Source: Ophiocordyceps camponoti-saundersi (nom. inval.)
Lineage: Eukaryota; Ascomycota; Sordariomycetes; Hypocreales; Ophiocordycipitaceae
Direction of reading: 5' to 3'
Length of the DNA stretch: 34,814 nucleotides
Assembly (NCBI GenBank): GCA_003339415.1
Contig: PDHQ01000335.1
Coordinates: forward strand, 1 to 34,814
The notes below the pieces were generated by a model. That model saw nothing but the letters and a program-made list of their open reading frames with translations, was not told where the DNA came from and ran no database searches. Position numbers and translations under genes: made by a program. Numbering within the stretch: position 1 is the first letter of the stretch; the number at the start of each line of letters is the position of its first letter. Of the stretch, positions 1 through 11,679 are shown one piece after another.

Positions 1-1406
1 ATTAAGTATATAGCTTAGATTACTTAGAAATATTTTCTACTACTACTTAACCTAAAAGTATAAGGTTATTATTATTAATAGCTTTATAAAATAATTTAAT
101 AGTAAAGTAATATAATATAAAGAATACTTTTATTTATGCTAAAATAAATACTAAAATCTATATAAAATTGCCTACTAAATTCGAGGAATTTATAATAAAG
201 GATTATTATAATAAAAATAATATAAAGCTTCCTTCGAATTATAAAGACCTAATTAAAACTAATAACTTAGTTTTAAAATTAAGAAAAGCGTTATACGGCT
301 TAAAATAAAGTCCTAAACTGTGGTATAATTATTTAGCTACTACGCTAAAGAAATAGGGATTTTATCCTCTTTTATTAGATAAGGGGTATTTATAAATAAA
401 AAGCTAAAAATAGCCTTAGTAATATACGTTAACGATATATTAGTAGCCGCTAAGAATAATAATATTATAATAAATATATTATAAAAATTAAATAAAGACT
501 TAAAAGTATAAGATTTAAGCTATCTATAAGACTTTTTAGGTATATATATTATTTTTAATAAGCAAAATAATACGCTAAAAATAACCTAAGAAAAATATAC
601 TAGAAATAAGCTTAAAGAATTAAATAAAGAATATATAAGCTTCTTAGATATACCTTCGAAGCCTAGAAATAAATTAAAGAAAGCTATTATATAGCTTAAT
701 AAAGAAAGACTATTATAATATTAAAGGGAAATAGGCTCTCTATTATATTTAGCCTTATAAATAAGACCTGATATATTATATTCTATTATATCTTATGCTA
801 GATTTAGTAGTAAACCTAATATTATATATATAAATACTTTAAATACTATCTGGAAATATTTAAATAAATATCTAGATAAAGCTATTATATATAAAGGTAA
901 TATACCTTATAATAGCTATTATATTAAAGGTTTTTCAGATACTAGCTAGGCCTCTAATTTAATAGAAAGAAAAAGTATTTTAGGTTATTATTTCTTTATA
1001 TATAATAATATTATAAGCTAGTCCTATACTAAATAAAAAGCTATAGCACTTAGTAGCTGCGAGGCTAAGTTTATAAGTTTAAGGGAGGCTAATAAAGAAG
1101 CCTTATACCTTAATAGGCTATTTTTATTAATAAATAATAGCTTAAATATTAAAATACCTGCTATAAATTATAATACCTTATTTATTAATAGATAATATTA
1201 TAGCTTTAAAGCTAGCAGAAAATCTTAAGTTTTATAAAAGGTTAAAATATATTAACTTAACTTATTTCTATTTAAGATAGAATTTAAGAAATAAACTTAT
1301 AAATATTTATTATACTAAAAGTAAGGATAATATAATAGATATCTTTACTAAAGAATTAGATAGCACTGCCTTTTATAGTCTTGCTAATTTATTATCTTTA
1401 AAATAA
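1..1406 (+). pseudogene. Ty1/copia pol relic: reverse transcriptase and RNase H, 3' part
   Basis: Remains of the C-terminal half of a copia polyprotein (cDNA synthesis by RT and RNase H), cut off by the window start. Read in frame 3 up to about 390 it gives copia RT block YNIKNTFIYAKINTKIYIKL (105-170) and ALYGLK*SPKLWY (288-326). A one-base loss near 391-396 shifts the frame, after which the palm motif reads YVNDIL (425-442) where the family has YVDD. RNase H blocks follow: GFSDTS*AS near 930-960 and ALSSCEAKFISL near 1045-1080. A second frame change lies near 1190. The end reads DNIIDIFTKELDST, then a stop at 1404-1406, the usual copia C terminus. In-frame stops are TAA/TAG at Gln or Trp positions, as RIP would make. 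Assignment is firm; the element is dead. Confidence 0.9.
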
Positions 1407-1829
1407 GCTTATTTTAATAAAGAGGTTTTTTATCTTATTTAAGCTTTTCTTAGATTTTCCTCTTATAATTTTTTTTAAAACTATTACTTTTACTATTTTC
1501 CTTTTTATAAAAGGTTTTTAAATTTTATTAATAAAATAAATAATATTATATTATAGGTTTTATAATTTTTATTATATTTATAATAAATAATAAATAAATA
1601 ACTAAATATATTTATTTAAGGGAGGCTATAAGTGCTTATAATAATTTTTATTCTTTATAATAAATAATAAAGGTATAAATAACTAATATAAAATATAATA
1701 ACTACTCTATAATATAATATAGAAAATCTAATATTTTATTATATTTATTATATAAATAAATAACTAAGGTTATTATTTTATACCTTAAAAGTATTAGCAT
1801 AATATATTATTACCTTCGTATATAAGGCT
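1407..1829. other. non-coding tail of the copia relic, possible 3' LTR
   Basis: AT-rich sequence after the copia stop. A purine run TTAAGGGAGG at 1616-1625 looks like a polypurine tract, so an LTR may start just after it. Two similar strings rich in ATAATAAATAATAAA (about 1580-1612 and 1655-1690) form a direct repeat around the tract. The matching 5' LTR would lie outside the window, so the LTR call cannot be confirmed here. Confidence 0.35.
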
Positions 1830-2294
1830 CCGGCCCTCTAAGGCTAAGAATAATATAAACTTTTAAGACCTTATACGGATCCGTTACGGTTAGCGTTTCT
1901 AGACTTTACGGAAATAGGTAATATAGAAAGCCGAATATTAAACTAACTATAATACTTTCCGGACTTCCGAAAACACTCCTAAATACGTTATCTTCTAGTA
2001 TATAGAATAACCCTCTCCTTAACCGGAAAGGTTACTACGTTTATAAGAAATTAAGTATTTAGAGAAGAGGTTTTCCTACTACTTAGTAGATAGTAATTTA
2101 ATTACTTACTCTCTTCCTTACTTTCTGAATAATTCTATTATTAACTTATTATTATAAAACTACTACTATTCTAATCCGATTTAAACGCGCTTCTATATCT
2201 AATAATCCTTTTATTTAAATCTCTATTGCTAGATAATTAATTATCTTCCCGACCTTAAACCGATCGAAAGTGCTGTCCGACTTCTGTCTAGCAC
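1830..2294. other. unassigned segment with more C and G than its surroundings
   Basis: This stretch keeps many CG dinucleotides (for example CGGATCCGTTACGG near 1875) and has several CA or TG pairs near its right end (CACTCC, GTGCTG). Reading both strands I find no frame or motif I recognise. It joins directly onto repeat copy A, so it may be the distal part of that element. Confidence 0.3.
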
Positions 2295-3566
2295 TTATAT
2301 AAACTTTTAAAGTTAAGTAATATATACGTTCTTTACCTTATCTTATACCGCTCTTATTTTAGAATAAAGTTAACTTTACCTAAGGTAAGACTTTTAATAA
2401 AAAAAATAATAATATAGTTTTTTCCTATAAGCTATAAAATAAGTAAACTTACTTTTCGTTTATAAAGTAGTAAAATATTTATTATATTATAGCTTTATTA
2501 TATAATATTTAATAATATATCTAAGTTAATAATATTTAAAATATTACTAAGGTTAAACTTTTAGTATATATAGTTTAGTATTAAAAATCTCTGCTTATAT
2601 TATTATATTTTTATTATAAATTTAATTTATATTTACTATATTATTAATAATAATTATTAGAAAACTTTACTAAGTTTTAGAATAATATATTTTTATATAT
2701 AATTATATTATTAAGACCTTATTTAATAATTTAATCTTCTTCTAAAAAGCTTTTTTATTACTTTATTATAAAGCTTACGCTAGCACTCTTTTTATAATAA
2801 AGATATAACTTTTATTAATTAAGCGTATTTCTTTTTTAAAAGTAATATAAAGCTATTTTAAATTAAACTAAAACTTATAAATAATATCTTAAAATATTAT
2901 TATAATATCGCCGCTAAGTAATTTCCTTATTATAAAAGCTTAGCTTTACTTATAAAGTTTATAATAAATACTTATTATAATTACCTTAAGGCTTTAAATT
3001 TAAAGTAAAGTAGCTATAAAGTTAAAGCGAATTATAAGCTATTATTTATATTACTTAAAAAATTACTTTTTAATAATTTTCTCTAACGCTTTAGCTATAA
3101 TTATAGCTTATATTAGAGAAATTCCGCTTCTCTTAAAGTTATAAAAAAAGGAAATTATAGCTATAATAGCTAAGGAGATATTACTAACTAATAGAGTTAA
3201 AGTAAGGGGGGCGCCTTCTTAAACTTTTTTTAACTTTATTACTTATTTAATAATTACTTATATAAAGATAAAAGTATCTCCCGAAATAATCTTACTAATA
3301 TTTACTTTAGCTTTTAATAAGGTAATAAGTATAATAAACTTTAAGTCTAAGATTATTATAGTTTAAAGTAAAGGTTTATTTTAAGTAAAAAATTTTCGCG
3401 GTTATAAGTAACTTATATAATATCGCCCTCCCCCTTAAAGTTATTTTAAGCGTAGCTAGCTATCGCTATAAAGTAATAAAGGGAGCGGAGTCTGCTTATA
3501 ATATAAAAATAAGAAGTTTATTTTTATATTACTATAAGCGTAAAGTCCGTAAAATATTTAAAAGTT
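2295..3566 (-). repeat. repeat copy A, inverted copy of the B/C unit
   Basis: About 1.27 kb that matches, in reverse complement, the start of unit B (from 4615) and much of unit C (6307 to about 7470). Examples: GGGGGGCGCCTTCTTAAAC near 3207 corresponds to the reverse of the segment near 4960, and the 3461-3566 end corresponds to 4615-4720 and to 9506-9604. Copy A keeps a stretch of about 60 bases (2385-2450) that C has and B lacks. Long frames open on the reverse of B and C once TAA/TAG are discounted, but I recognise no family domain. Differences among copies are mostly C/T and G/A. Confidence 0.8.
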
Positions 3567-4614
3567 ATAGCTAGAGGCTATAATATTAATAAATAATATT
3601 ATTTTATTTTTTAGTAAAAAAGCTTTTTTAAAATACTTTTTTTATTTTTATTAAGTTAAAATTAAAAGTAGTAAAGGAATTAAGAGTTAAGGTTATCTTA
3701 TAAAATTACGAAGTTATTAAAAAAAAGAGAGACTTTAAAAATTTTTTTAAGTATAAGGAAAGTAAGTAAAAGTACTTAGTAATATATTAGAAAAAGCGCC
3801 TTACGCTATATATTTAGTTATAAACTTACTTTTCTAAGATATATTTTTTTTATATTTTTAAAATATTTTTTAGTAATAAGGTTTAAAAGTTTACTTAAAA
3901 CCTTATATTACTTATAAAAAAGGGTAGGTATTAAGAGCTCTTTTTTATTAACTTAAGAAAAAAACTATAAAAAAGCGGTAAAAAAAGTAAAGAAAATATA
4001 TATAAGATTAATTCAAGCTTAAGCTATCTTATATATTTTTTAAAAAAGTTTTAGCTATTTTTTATTTATTTTAAATAAATACTTAAAAAAAGAGAAATAT
4101 ATTTTTACTACTTATTAAGTTATATACCGCGTACTAAGAACCCTTATAAGGTAAAGTACTTTTTATAACTTACGTAATTTTAAAAAAAGTATAAAGTAAA
4201 ATAAAATATAATTTAAAAATATAAAAAAAATAACTTTAGCTTTAAAAGCTTACTTGTATTTTTTATAAAGTATATTTCTAAGTTAATATAATATTATATA
4301 AATAAAAGAATAATTATATAAAGTAGCTTTTTATTCTCTAAGTTTAATATATTTTATAAAAAAGATATAGAGGTATATAAAAAAAAATTAAAAAAGTAAA
4401 AAGTTATATATTCTTTAAAGCTATAAGCTATATTTATTTAATAATTTTATAGCTATTACTAGCTTTTTTATTAAATCTTTTATTTAAATAAAGGAAGTTT
4501 TTTAAAGTTACTAATATAAATAAAAATAAATTAATAGTTATAATTTTAAGTAAAAAATCTTATAAAAAAGCTTAAAAAATCTATTTTTTAAATAGATTTA
4601 ATTTATATTTTTAT
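3567..4614. other. spacer between inverted copies A and B, no recognised gene
   Basis: About 1.05 kb separating the inverted arms. It is very AT-rich with many A and T runs. Both strands give short frames rich in Lys, Ile, Phe and Tyr but no motif I can assign. It may be the older sequence into which the repeat family inserted, or the loop of one large palindrome. Confidence 0.4.
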
Positions 4615-4715
4615 AACTTTTATATATTTTATAAATTCCGCGCTTATAGCGATACGAATATAGACTTCTTATTTTTATATTATAAGCGGACTCCGCTCCC
4701 TCCGTTACCCCGTAG
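4615..4715 (+). repeat. left terminal inverted repeat
   Basis: Inverted partner of 9506-9604, and also inverted relative to the inner end of copy A (3461-3566). It carries CCGCGCTTATAGCG near 4638 and GCGGACTCCGCTCCCTCCG near 4684-4702, blocks shared by all three copies. Confidence 0.7.
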
Positions 4716-4723
4716 CGATAATA

Positions 4724-6306
4724 AGCCGCGCTTAGAGTAACTTTAAAAGGGAAGGCGATATTATATAAGTTAATTATAACCGCGAAAATTTTTATTTAAA
4801 ATATAGCTTTATTTTAAATTATAATAATCTTAAACTTAAAAATTTATTATATTTTTTATCTTATTAAAAGCTAAGGTAAATATTAGTAAGATTATTTTAA
4901 GAAATACTTTTATTTTTATATAAGTAATTATTAAATAAGTAGCGGAGTTTAAGAGAGTTTAGGAAAGCGCCCCCCTTACTCTAATTTTATTAGTTAGTAA
5001 TACTTTTTTAGCTATTATAGCTATAGTTTCTTTTTTTTTCTATAGCTTTAAAAGAAATAGAACTTTTTTAATAGAAGCTATAATTATAAGTAAAGCGCCA
5101 AAAAAAACTATTAAAAAATAAGTTTTTAAGTAATATAAGTAATAGCTTATAAATTACTTTAACTTTATTATTACTCTACTTTAAATTTAAAGCCTTAAGG
5201 TAATTATAATAAATATTAATTATAAATTTTATAAGTAAAGCTAAGCTTTTATAATAATAAAACTACTTAATAGTAATATTATAATAATATTCTAAGATAT
5301 TATTTATAAGCTTTAGTTTAATTTAAAATAGCTTTATATTACTTTTAAAATAAGGTATACTTAATTAATAAAAGTTATACTTTTATTATAAAAGGGGTAT
5401 TAGCGTAAGCTTTATAAAAAAGTAATAAGGAAGCTTTTTAAAAAAAATTAAGTTATCGAATAAGGTTTTAATAATATAATTATATATAAAAAGATATTAT
5501 TTAAAAATTTAGCGAAATTCCCTAATAGTTATTATTAATAGTATAATAAATATAAATTAAATTTATAATAAAAATATAATAATATAAATAAAAAGTTTTT
5601 AATATTAAATTAAATATATTAAAAGTCTAACTTTAATAATATTTAAAATATTACTAATTTAGATATATTATTAAATATTATATAATAAAGCTATAATATA
5701 ATAAATATTTTACTATTTTATATATAAAAAGTAAGTCCGCTTATTTTATAATATTTTAAGTAAAGTTAACTTTACTTTAAGATAAGAGTAATAGAGAACT
5801 AAGCGAAGGATATATATATTACCTAATTTTAAAGGTTTATAAATTAAAACTTTATATATACCGCCTCTTTTCCTTTTTTAGCGCTAACTAGAAACTAATA
5901 ATAGCCGGGGCGGAAACGCTAAAAAGTAAATATAATAATACCTCTTTTTTTAATTTTAACTCTATATTTATTTATAGCTTTACTATAATAATTTAGCTAT
6001 TTTTTAAAATTAGCTATTATAAGGTTTATTATAAAATAGTAAAACTTTTATATATACTTAAATTACGCTAATAAAGCCTTAATTAATTAAATTATTAAAG
6101 CTATTTTAATTTAATATAAGGCTTTAATTTATTATAATAATAATAGCTAAGAGGATAAGTAAGCTATATAAACTTTATATTAAACTTAGTTTACGCGTAC
6201 TTTTATTATTATAAAGTTCGCTTTAGGGGAAATATTAGCTTTTAAATTATTAGTTAATACCTAACTTATTAAATATATAAAGTATTAAGTATAAGCGAGG
6301 TTTAAG
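4724..6306 (+). repeat. tandem unit B (~1.58 kb)
   Basis: First of two head-to-tail copies. Both begin GCCGCGCTTA and share AAGTTAATTATAACCGCGAAAA, then CCTTATTAAAAGCTAAGGTAAA, and later GCGCTAACTAGAAACTAATA (about 5881 in B, 7504 in C). The period is 1583 bases measured at the shared start (4724 and 6307). B lacks a stretch of about 60 bases that C has near 7330-7390. Coding content is unresolved. Confidence 0.8.
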
Positions 6307-7915
6307 CCGCGCTTAAAGCGATTCTAAAAAGGAGGGTAACGCTATATAAGTTAATTATAACCGCGAAAATTTTTTACTTAAAATATAACTTTACTTTAAA
6401 TTATAATAATCTTAAACTTAAAAGTTTATTATACTTATTACCTTATTAAAAGCTAAGGTAAATATTAATAAGATTATTTTAAAAGATATTTTTATTTTTA
6501 TATAAGTAATTATTAAATAAATAGCGGAGTCTAAGAGGGTCCGGGGAAGCGCTCCTTTTACTTTAACTTTATTAGTTAATAATATCTTCTCGGCTATTAT
6601 AGCTATAATTTCCTCTTTTTTTTATAGCTTTAAGGGGAGAACTCCTTTAATATAAGCTATAGTTATAGCTAAAACGCTAAAGAAAATTACTAAAAAGTAA
6701 GTTTTTAAATAATATAAGTAATAGCTTATAATTTACTTTAATTTTATCGCTACTTTACTCTAAGTTTAAAGCTTTAAAATAATTATAATAAGTATTAATT
6801 ATAGATTTTATAAGTAAGGCTAAGCTTTTATAATAAGGAAACTACTTAGTAGCAATATGATAATAATATTTTAAAATATTATTTATAAGCTTAAATTTAA
6901 TTTAAAATAGCTTTATATTACTTTTAAAAAAAGGTACGCTTAACTAATAAAAGTTATACTTTTATTATAAAAGGGATATTAGCGTAAGCTTTATAATAAT
7001 ACGGTAAAGAAACTTTTTAAAAAAAAATTAAGTTATTAAATAAAGTTTTAATAATATAATTATATATAAAAAGATATTATATAAAAACTTAATAAAGTTT
7101 TTTAATATTTACTATTAATAATATAATAAATATAAATTATATTTATAATAAAAGTATAATAATATAAGCGGAGATTTTTAACGCTAAATTATATATATTA
7201 AAAGTTTAACTTTAATAATATTTTAAATATTACTAATTTAAATATACTATTAAATATTATTTTATAAAGCTATAATATAATAAATATTTTATTACTTTAT
7301 ATATAAAGGGCGAGTTTACTTACTTTATAGCTTATAAAAAAAGATTATATTATTACTTTTTTTATTAAAAGTTTTACTTTTAATAAAGTTTACTTTACCT
7401 TAAAATAAGAGCGGTATAAGATTAGGCGAAAAATATATATATTACCTAACTTTAAAGGTTTATAAACTAGAATTTTATATATACCGCTTTTTTTCCTTTT
7501 TTAGCGCTAACTAGAAACTAATAATAGCTAGGGCAGAAACGCTAAAGTGCGAATATAATAATACCTCTTTTTTTAATTTTAACTTTATATTTATTTATAG
7601 CTTTATTATAATAATTTAGCTATTTTTTAAAATTAGCTACTATAAGGTTTATTATAAAAATATAAAACTTTTATATATTCCTAAGCTACGCTAATAAGGC
7701 CTTAATTAATTAAATTATTAAGGCTATTTTAATTAAATATAAGGATTTAATTTATAATAATAATAATAGCTAGAAAAATAAGTAAATTATATAAACTTTA
7801 TACTAAGCTTAGTTTATATATACTCTTATTATTATAAAGTCCGCTTTAGGGGAAATATTAGCTTTTAAATTACTAGTTAATACCTAACTTATTAAATATA
7901 TAAAATGCCGGGTAT
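6307..7915 (+). repeat. tandem unit C (~1.6 kb)
   Basis: Second tandem copy. Its end (GGAAATATTAGCTTTTAAAT and the following bases near 7850-7900) matches the end of B near 6225-6290. On the reverse strand a frame of about 400 codons, broken only by TAA/TAG, runs from about 7500 down to 6600, and another lies near 7600-7790. I do not recognise either. Another reading on the forward strand (7540-7920) is also open, so the coding strand is undecided. Confidence 0.75.
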
Positions 7916-7946
7916 AGGCGGGGTCTAACCCGAAGCTGAGGTAATA

Positions 7947-8056
7947 CTTAAGGGGAGAGTTTTACTCCGAGCTCTCTAGTTTTTCCCCCTCTTAAAATAT
8001 ATATAAGATAGTTCTAAGCTATATAACGTATATTAGCGTATAAATATTATTATTAT
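7947..8056 (+). repeat. left TIR of the TA-flanked element
   Basis: About 110 bases, inverted partner of 9398-9505. Differences between the arms (for example GAGAGTTTTACTCCGAGCTC against GAAAGTTTTACTTTAAGCTT) are almost all transitions, as expected from RIP on paired copies. Confidence 0.8.
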
Positions 8057-8537
8057 TATATAATATTAATTTAATATTCTTTATAATAAGTTAAGTATTT
8101 TAACTTTAAAAACGTTTATCTTATAAATAGCTATTAAAGCTATAAATAATATTATAAGATTAGATAGCTTTATATTAACTTTTTTTATATTTAAAGTACA
8201 TTTAAAAATTAACTAAAACTCGCTTTTATTTTAAATAATAATATAAAAGGCTCACGTTATAAAAAAGGTAATAAAAAACTTAAAGGTATATATAGCTAAG
8301 CGATAATTATCCTTAGCACTTTATACTTATAATAAATTAAATATAACGCTTTTACTTAGCTTTCCTCTTTAAAGTAAAGTTAAGGTATAGAGAGAGAAAA
8401 ACAGCTAAAAAGGTTTATAGATACTAGCTACTAGATTAAATATAATATAATAATTATTATATTATAAAGGCTTTAGAAGTTTTAATTTATATATATTAAA
8501 CTATAAAGGATTAAAGCGATATAAGCAGGGTTTAAAA

Positions 8538-8672
8538 TTAGTTAGTAACTTTTTACTCTTTTTTTAGTTAGTTTAAACTAACTAACTAAAGTCTTTATAA
8601 TAACTAATTTTAGTTAGTTACTTTTAGTTTTTAGTTAGTTAGTAACTAACTAAAGACTAAAAAATTAGTTAC
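8538..8672. repeat. cluster of TTAGTTAG palindromes
   Basis: The motif GTTAGT or its complement ACTAAC recurs many times in 135 bases. It includes the perfect palindrome AGTTAGTTTAAACTAACT (about 8566-8583) and the near-palindrome TTAGTTAGTTAGTAACTAAC (about 8631-8650). It lies inside the TA-flanked element and could be a foldback insertion or subterminal binding-site array. Confidence 0.6.
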
Positions 8673-9397
8673 TATCGTTAATTATTTTTTTCTTATTTTT
8701 AAAAAGGACCTTAAAAAAAGCGCTCCTTAATAGTCTTTTTCTTATAATTTTAGCTATTTTACTTATTTTTTAATAAAAGGTTAAAGACAATACTTTTTTA
8801 AAAAACGTTTTTTAAAAATATTAATAAGAAAAAAAAAACCTTAGTAAATTATATAATAGTAAATAATAATCTAAAAAAATAAATAAGTATTATTATAGCT
8901 AAAAATTACTTTTTTATAATTTTATCTATTTTCTTAAAATTATTATAAAAATGTTAATAAAAAGAATATAGTTATTTTAAGAATTTATTATAAGTATTAA
9001 ATAATATGATTTTAAAAGCTTTTAAGACTTATATTACTTAAAATCTTATATCTTATAAGGGTATAGTTTTTTTCTATTTTTAAATAAATTATTAAAAAAG
9101 ATAATAAATAGTTTATTTACTACCTTATACTAAGTATTAAAAATACTAATATTTATTTTAAAAGCTTAATTAAAGAGAAATAAAAAATATAAAAATTTAA
9201 TAAGAGAGTAAAAGGTCTCCTTTACGTAATATTCTTTTCTTAAGTTAGGAGGCTTATTATAGCCTTAGTTATAAATTATTTTCTATATTTTACTTTTTTT
9301 CCTTACTAAGTTATTTTTTAATATTATAAATTAAAATATAAATAAAATTTTATTTTTTATAAAAATAACTCCTTTAATAATAAAGTTAAAAATATAA

Positions 9398-9505
9398 ATT
9401 AATAATATTTATACGCTACTATACTTTATATAGCTTAAAACTATCTTATATATATTTTAAAAAGAGGAAAAACTAGAAAGCTTAAAGTAAAACTTTCCCC
9501 TTAAG
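9398..9505 (-). repeat. right TIR of the TA-flanked element
   Basis: Inverted partner of 7947-8056; followed by TA at 9506-9507. Confidence 0.8.
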
Positions 9506-9604
9506 TAAAAGTAATAAAGGGAGCGGAGTCTATTTATAATATAAGAATAAGAAGTTTATATCCGCGTTACTATAAGCGCGGAATATATAGAATATATTAA
9601 AGTT
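9506..9604 (-). repeat. right terminal inverted repeat of the larger element
   Basis: Shares GGGAGCGGAGTC, TATAATATAAGAATAAGAAG and CTATAAGCGCGGAA with the inner end of copy A (same orientation) and, inverted, with 4615-4715. Confidence 0.7.
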
Positions 9605-10290
9605 TTTTTTATTTAAATATATATTAAAAAAAGGAATAAAACTACTTAACTTTTTTAATTAACTAATATACTTTTATTAAAACTTAAATATATAATATAT
9701 TTATAAATTAAGCGTTTAAGCGGAACTTTTATAATAAAAAATTAGTTTTAGTATTATAGCGAATAATATTAAGTAATTAAAAGTGAGTATTAGTTTAATA
9801 TAATTTAAGTATTTCTTAAGTATATTTTATAAAAAGTAATAAGAGGAATTTAATATTTTAAAATACTATTATAATATTAATTACGTAAAATACTAGTTTC
9901 GAGAAAAGGTAGAAGATATTAATAATAACTTTATAATTAAAGTTTTAATTATCTTAAAGTTTAAACTTAAAACGCTAAAATATAAAGCTATAAACTTAAT
10001 AATAATAATAAAACTTAATAATAGCTTTAATCTTTTTAAGGGGTATATTATTATTAGCTTATTATAATAATTAGTATAACCTTAATATTATAAGAGATCC
10101 GAAATAATAATAAATAGTTTAGAGTTATACTTTAGTAAGGTACGTGATTCTTACTTTCTTAAAGCGAATATAAAACTAAAAATTCTTTTATTTTTATATT
10201 ATTAAAATTATAATACCTTTTCCTATAATCTTATCTTTTATATTTTAAAAGTAAATATTAAGTTTATTTATATCCTTTAAATATAAAAAG
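9605..10290 (-). pseudogene. probable downstream fragment of copia-2 pol, cut by the gypsy insertion
   Basis: Lies immediately left of the gypsy 5' LTR. A copia Gag on the minus strand lies to the right of the gypsy 3' LTR, so this segment should be what follows that gag in the broken copia, roughly the protease and integrase start. The minus strand is open apart from TAA/TAG stops over about 150 codons (near 9950-9620). Residues are Leu/Ile/Tyr-rich, with no clear catalytic motif. The assignment rests mainly on position. Confidence 0.35.
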
Positions 10291-10539
10291 TATAAAGGAT
10301 TCGGGCTGCGCCTAAATAGCTAAGTTACGTAAGGGGTGCTTAGTTAAGTCTACGCGTATAATAAGCGCGGGGTATATATAAGTATATACGATTAGTTAGC
10401 GCCGCGCGCGGGACGGGCGCGGGCTATATATAAATTATAACCTTAAGTATATATATTATATATACCTTAAAACCTCTTAAGTTATTCTATATTAATAAAG
10501 TTAGCTTTTTATAAATATTAAAAAAATAAAACTTTTATA
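10291..10539 (+). repeat. gypsy 5' LTR
   Basis: Starts TATAAAGGATTCGGGC and ends CTTTTATA; TG...CA ends would have become TA...TA by RIP. It contains a GC-rich block GCGCCGCGCGCGGGACGGGC (about 10400-10419) and TATATATAAGTATATA upstream of it, a possible core promoter. Compared with the 3' LTR, nearly all differences are transitions. Confidence 0.9.
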
Positions 10540-11642
10540 GTAAAATAACTTTAATTATAAATAACTTTAATACTTAATAAGCTATTATCGCTTAGCTCTT
10601 AAAGTAGTAAGCTATTATCACGGAGCTTTAAAGCCTTATACGCTAATAGTATTAATTTATATAGCTCCTTAAGTAATAATAGTTATAACCCCGCTATAAG
10701 CCGCTACCTCTTAGCTTGCTATTTAACGGTAATAAGGACCTTTTTCTAGCATAGCGCTTTTTTATATTTTATAAGCTATAAGCAGACTAAGCTTTTATTA
10801 GTATTACTTATAACTAATAGGTATTTTTATATTAATACTTATCTTTTATAATTTAGGCTAAGGTAGCTTTATTTTTTAAATAAGGTATTAAATATAAATA
10901 TAACCTTAACTATTTTCTAAGTTACCTTAATATTATATTTGCTAACTTATATTAGCGCTAAACGGCTATAATAAAGCTTAAATACTTTATATAACGCGCT
11001 TCTAAGTCTTTCTCTAATTTCCTTATCCGCTTTAAAGCTAAGCTTACTTTAATAAATAGTATTAAATAAGCTAATAAAATTAAGGTTATACGCCTTTATT
11101 ATACCCTTACCCTAGCCTTTCGCTAGTATTATATAAGGCGTAATATTCCCTTAATTAAGTATATTATTACTATTATTAGGATCCGCGTTATTATTATAAA
11201 TATTAAGTTATTCCGCTTTAAAAATAAAAGCTAGATACCTTTACTTTCCGCTCTTAAGCTATCTTAAAATACTTTAATAACTAATATATATTATTATTAT
11301 TATATTATTACGCTAGTAGCTATAGGAGCAGCTAGAACCTTAATAATAAGTCGGGTAGGAAAAACCCTCCTATAGGAGGTAAAACCCCTCGCAGCGCGGT
11401 AAGACCGCGGCCGGCTTAGGGCTAGGTAGGATACGCGACGCGTATAAAAGAAGTAGCTATCGGCTACGGTAATACTATATAATATAAGGAAAAGATAGGG
11501 AAAGAGTAATAAGATAAGGAAAGATAAGGAGAGTAGCGGTATATATTACCTATATAAGCTAATATATACCTCTTAACCTTTTAGTATATAGCTATATACC
11601 CCTTATATATATAGTATATACTTAAGTATATACCTTTTTATA

Positions 11643-11679
11643 AAGCTTTCCTAATTAGGAAGCTTTCTTAATTAGGAAG
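11643..11679. repeat. two tandem copies of a 17-bp palindromic unit
   Basis: AGCTTTCCTAATTAGGA is followed by AGCTTTCTTAATTAGGA, each holding a TCCTAATTAGGA-type palindrome. It sits just before the LINE-2 target duplication. Confidence 0.7.

Larger units (their letters stand above)
7947..9505. mobile_element. 1559-bp TA-flanked TIR element (Tc1/mariner/pogo type)
   Basis: Inverted arms of about 105-110 bases bound this segment. The left arm starts CTTAAGGGGAGAGTTTTACT (7947); the right arm read inward from 9505 starts CTTAAGGGGAAAGTTTTACT. Both then share TCTAGTTTTTCC, AAAATATATATAAGATAGTT and AGCGTATAAATATTATT. Each side is flanked by TA (7945-7946 and 9506-9507), the duplication made by Tc1/mariner/pogo transposases, and most arm differences are C/T or G/A. 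The length is short for an autonomous member, and the interior shows no DDE motif I can read, so it is probably non-autonomous or too mutated. It sits beside the right inverted end of the larger element and is thus a later insertion. Confidence 0.75.
4615..9604. mobile_element. unclassified element with ~100-bp terminal inverted repeats (B + C + internal insertion)
   Basis: The left end (AACTTTTATATATTTTATAA at 4615) and right end (reading inward from 9604, AACTTTAATATATTCTATAT) are inverted copies. Both continue into CCGCGCTTATAG and then ACTTCTTATT and GACTCCGCTCCCT, about 100 bases in all. Inside lie two tandem units of about 1.58 kb (B and C) and a TA-flanked element. Flanking octamers ATTTTTAT (4607-4614) and TTTTTTAT (9605-9612) match at seven of eight positions, which would suit an 8-9 bp target duplication as in Mutator-like elements, but AT richness makes this weak. 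No transposase signature was recognised, so the class is left open. Confidence 0.55.

Noticed and set aside
10660..11340. Frame-1 open frame after the 5' LTR as gag
   Set aside because: It is open after masking stops, but the Gag-like blocks are in frame 3, which is also the frame that joins to protease.
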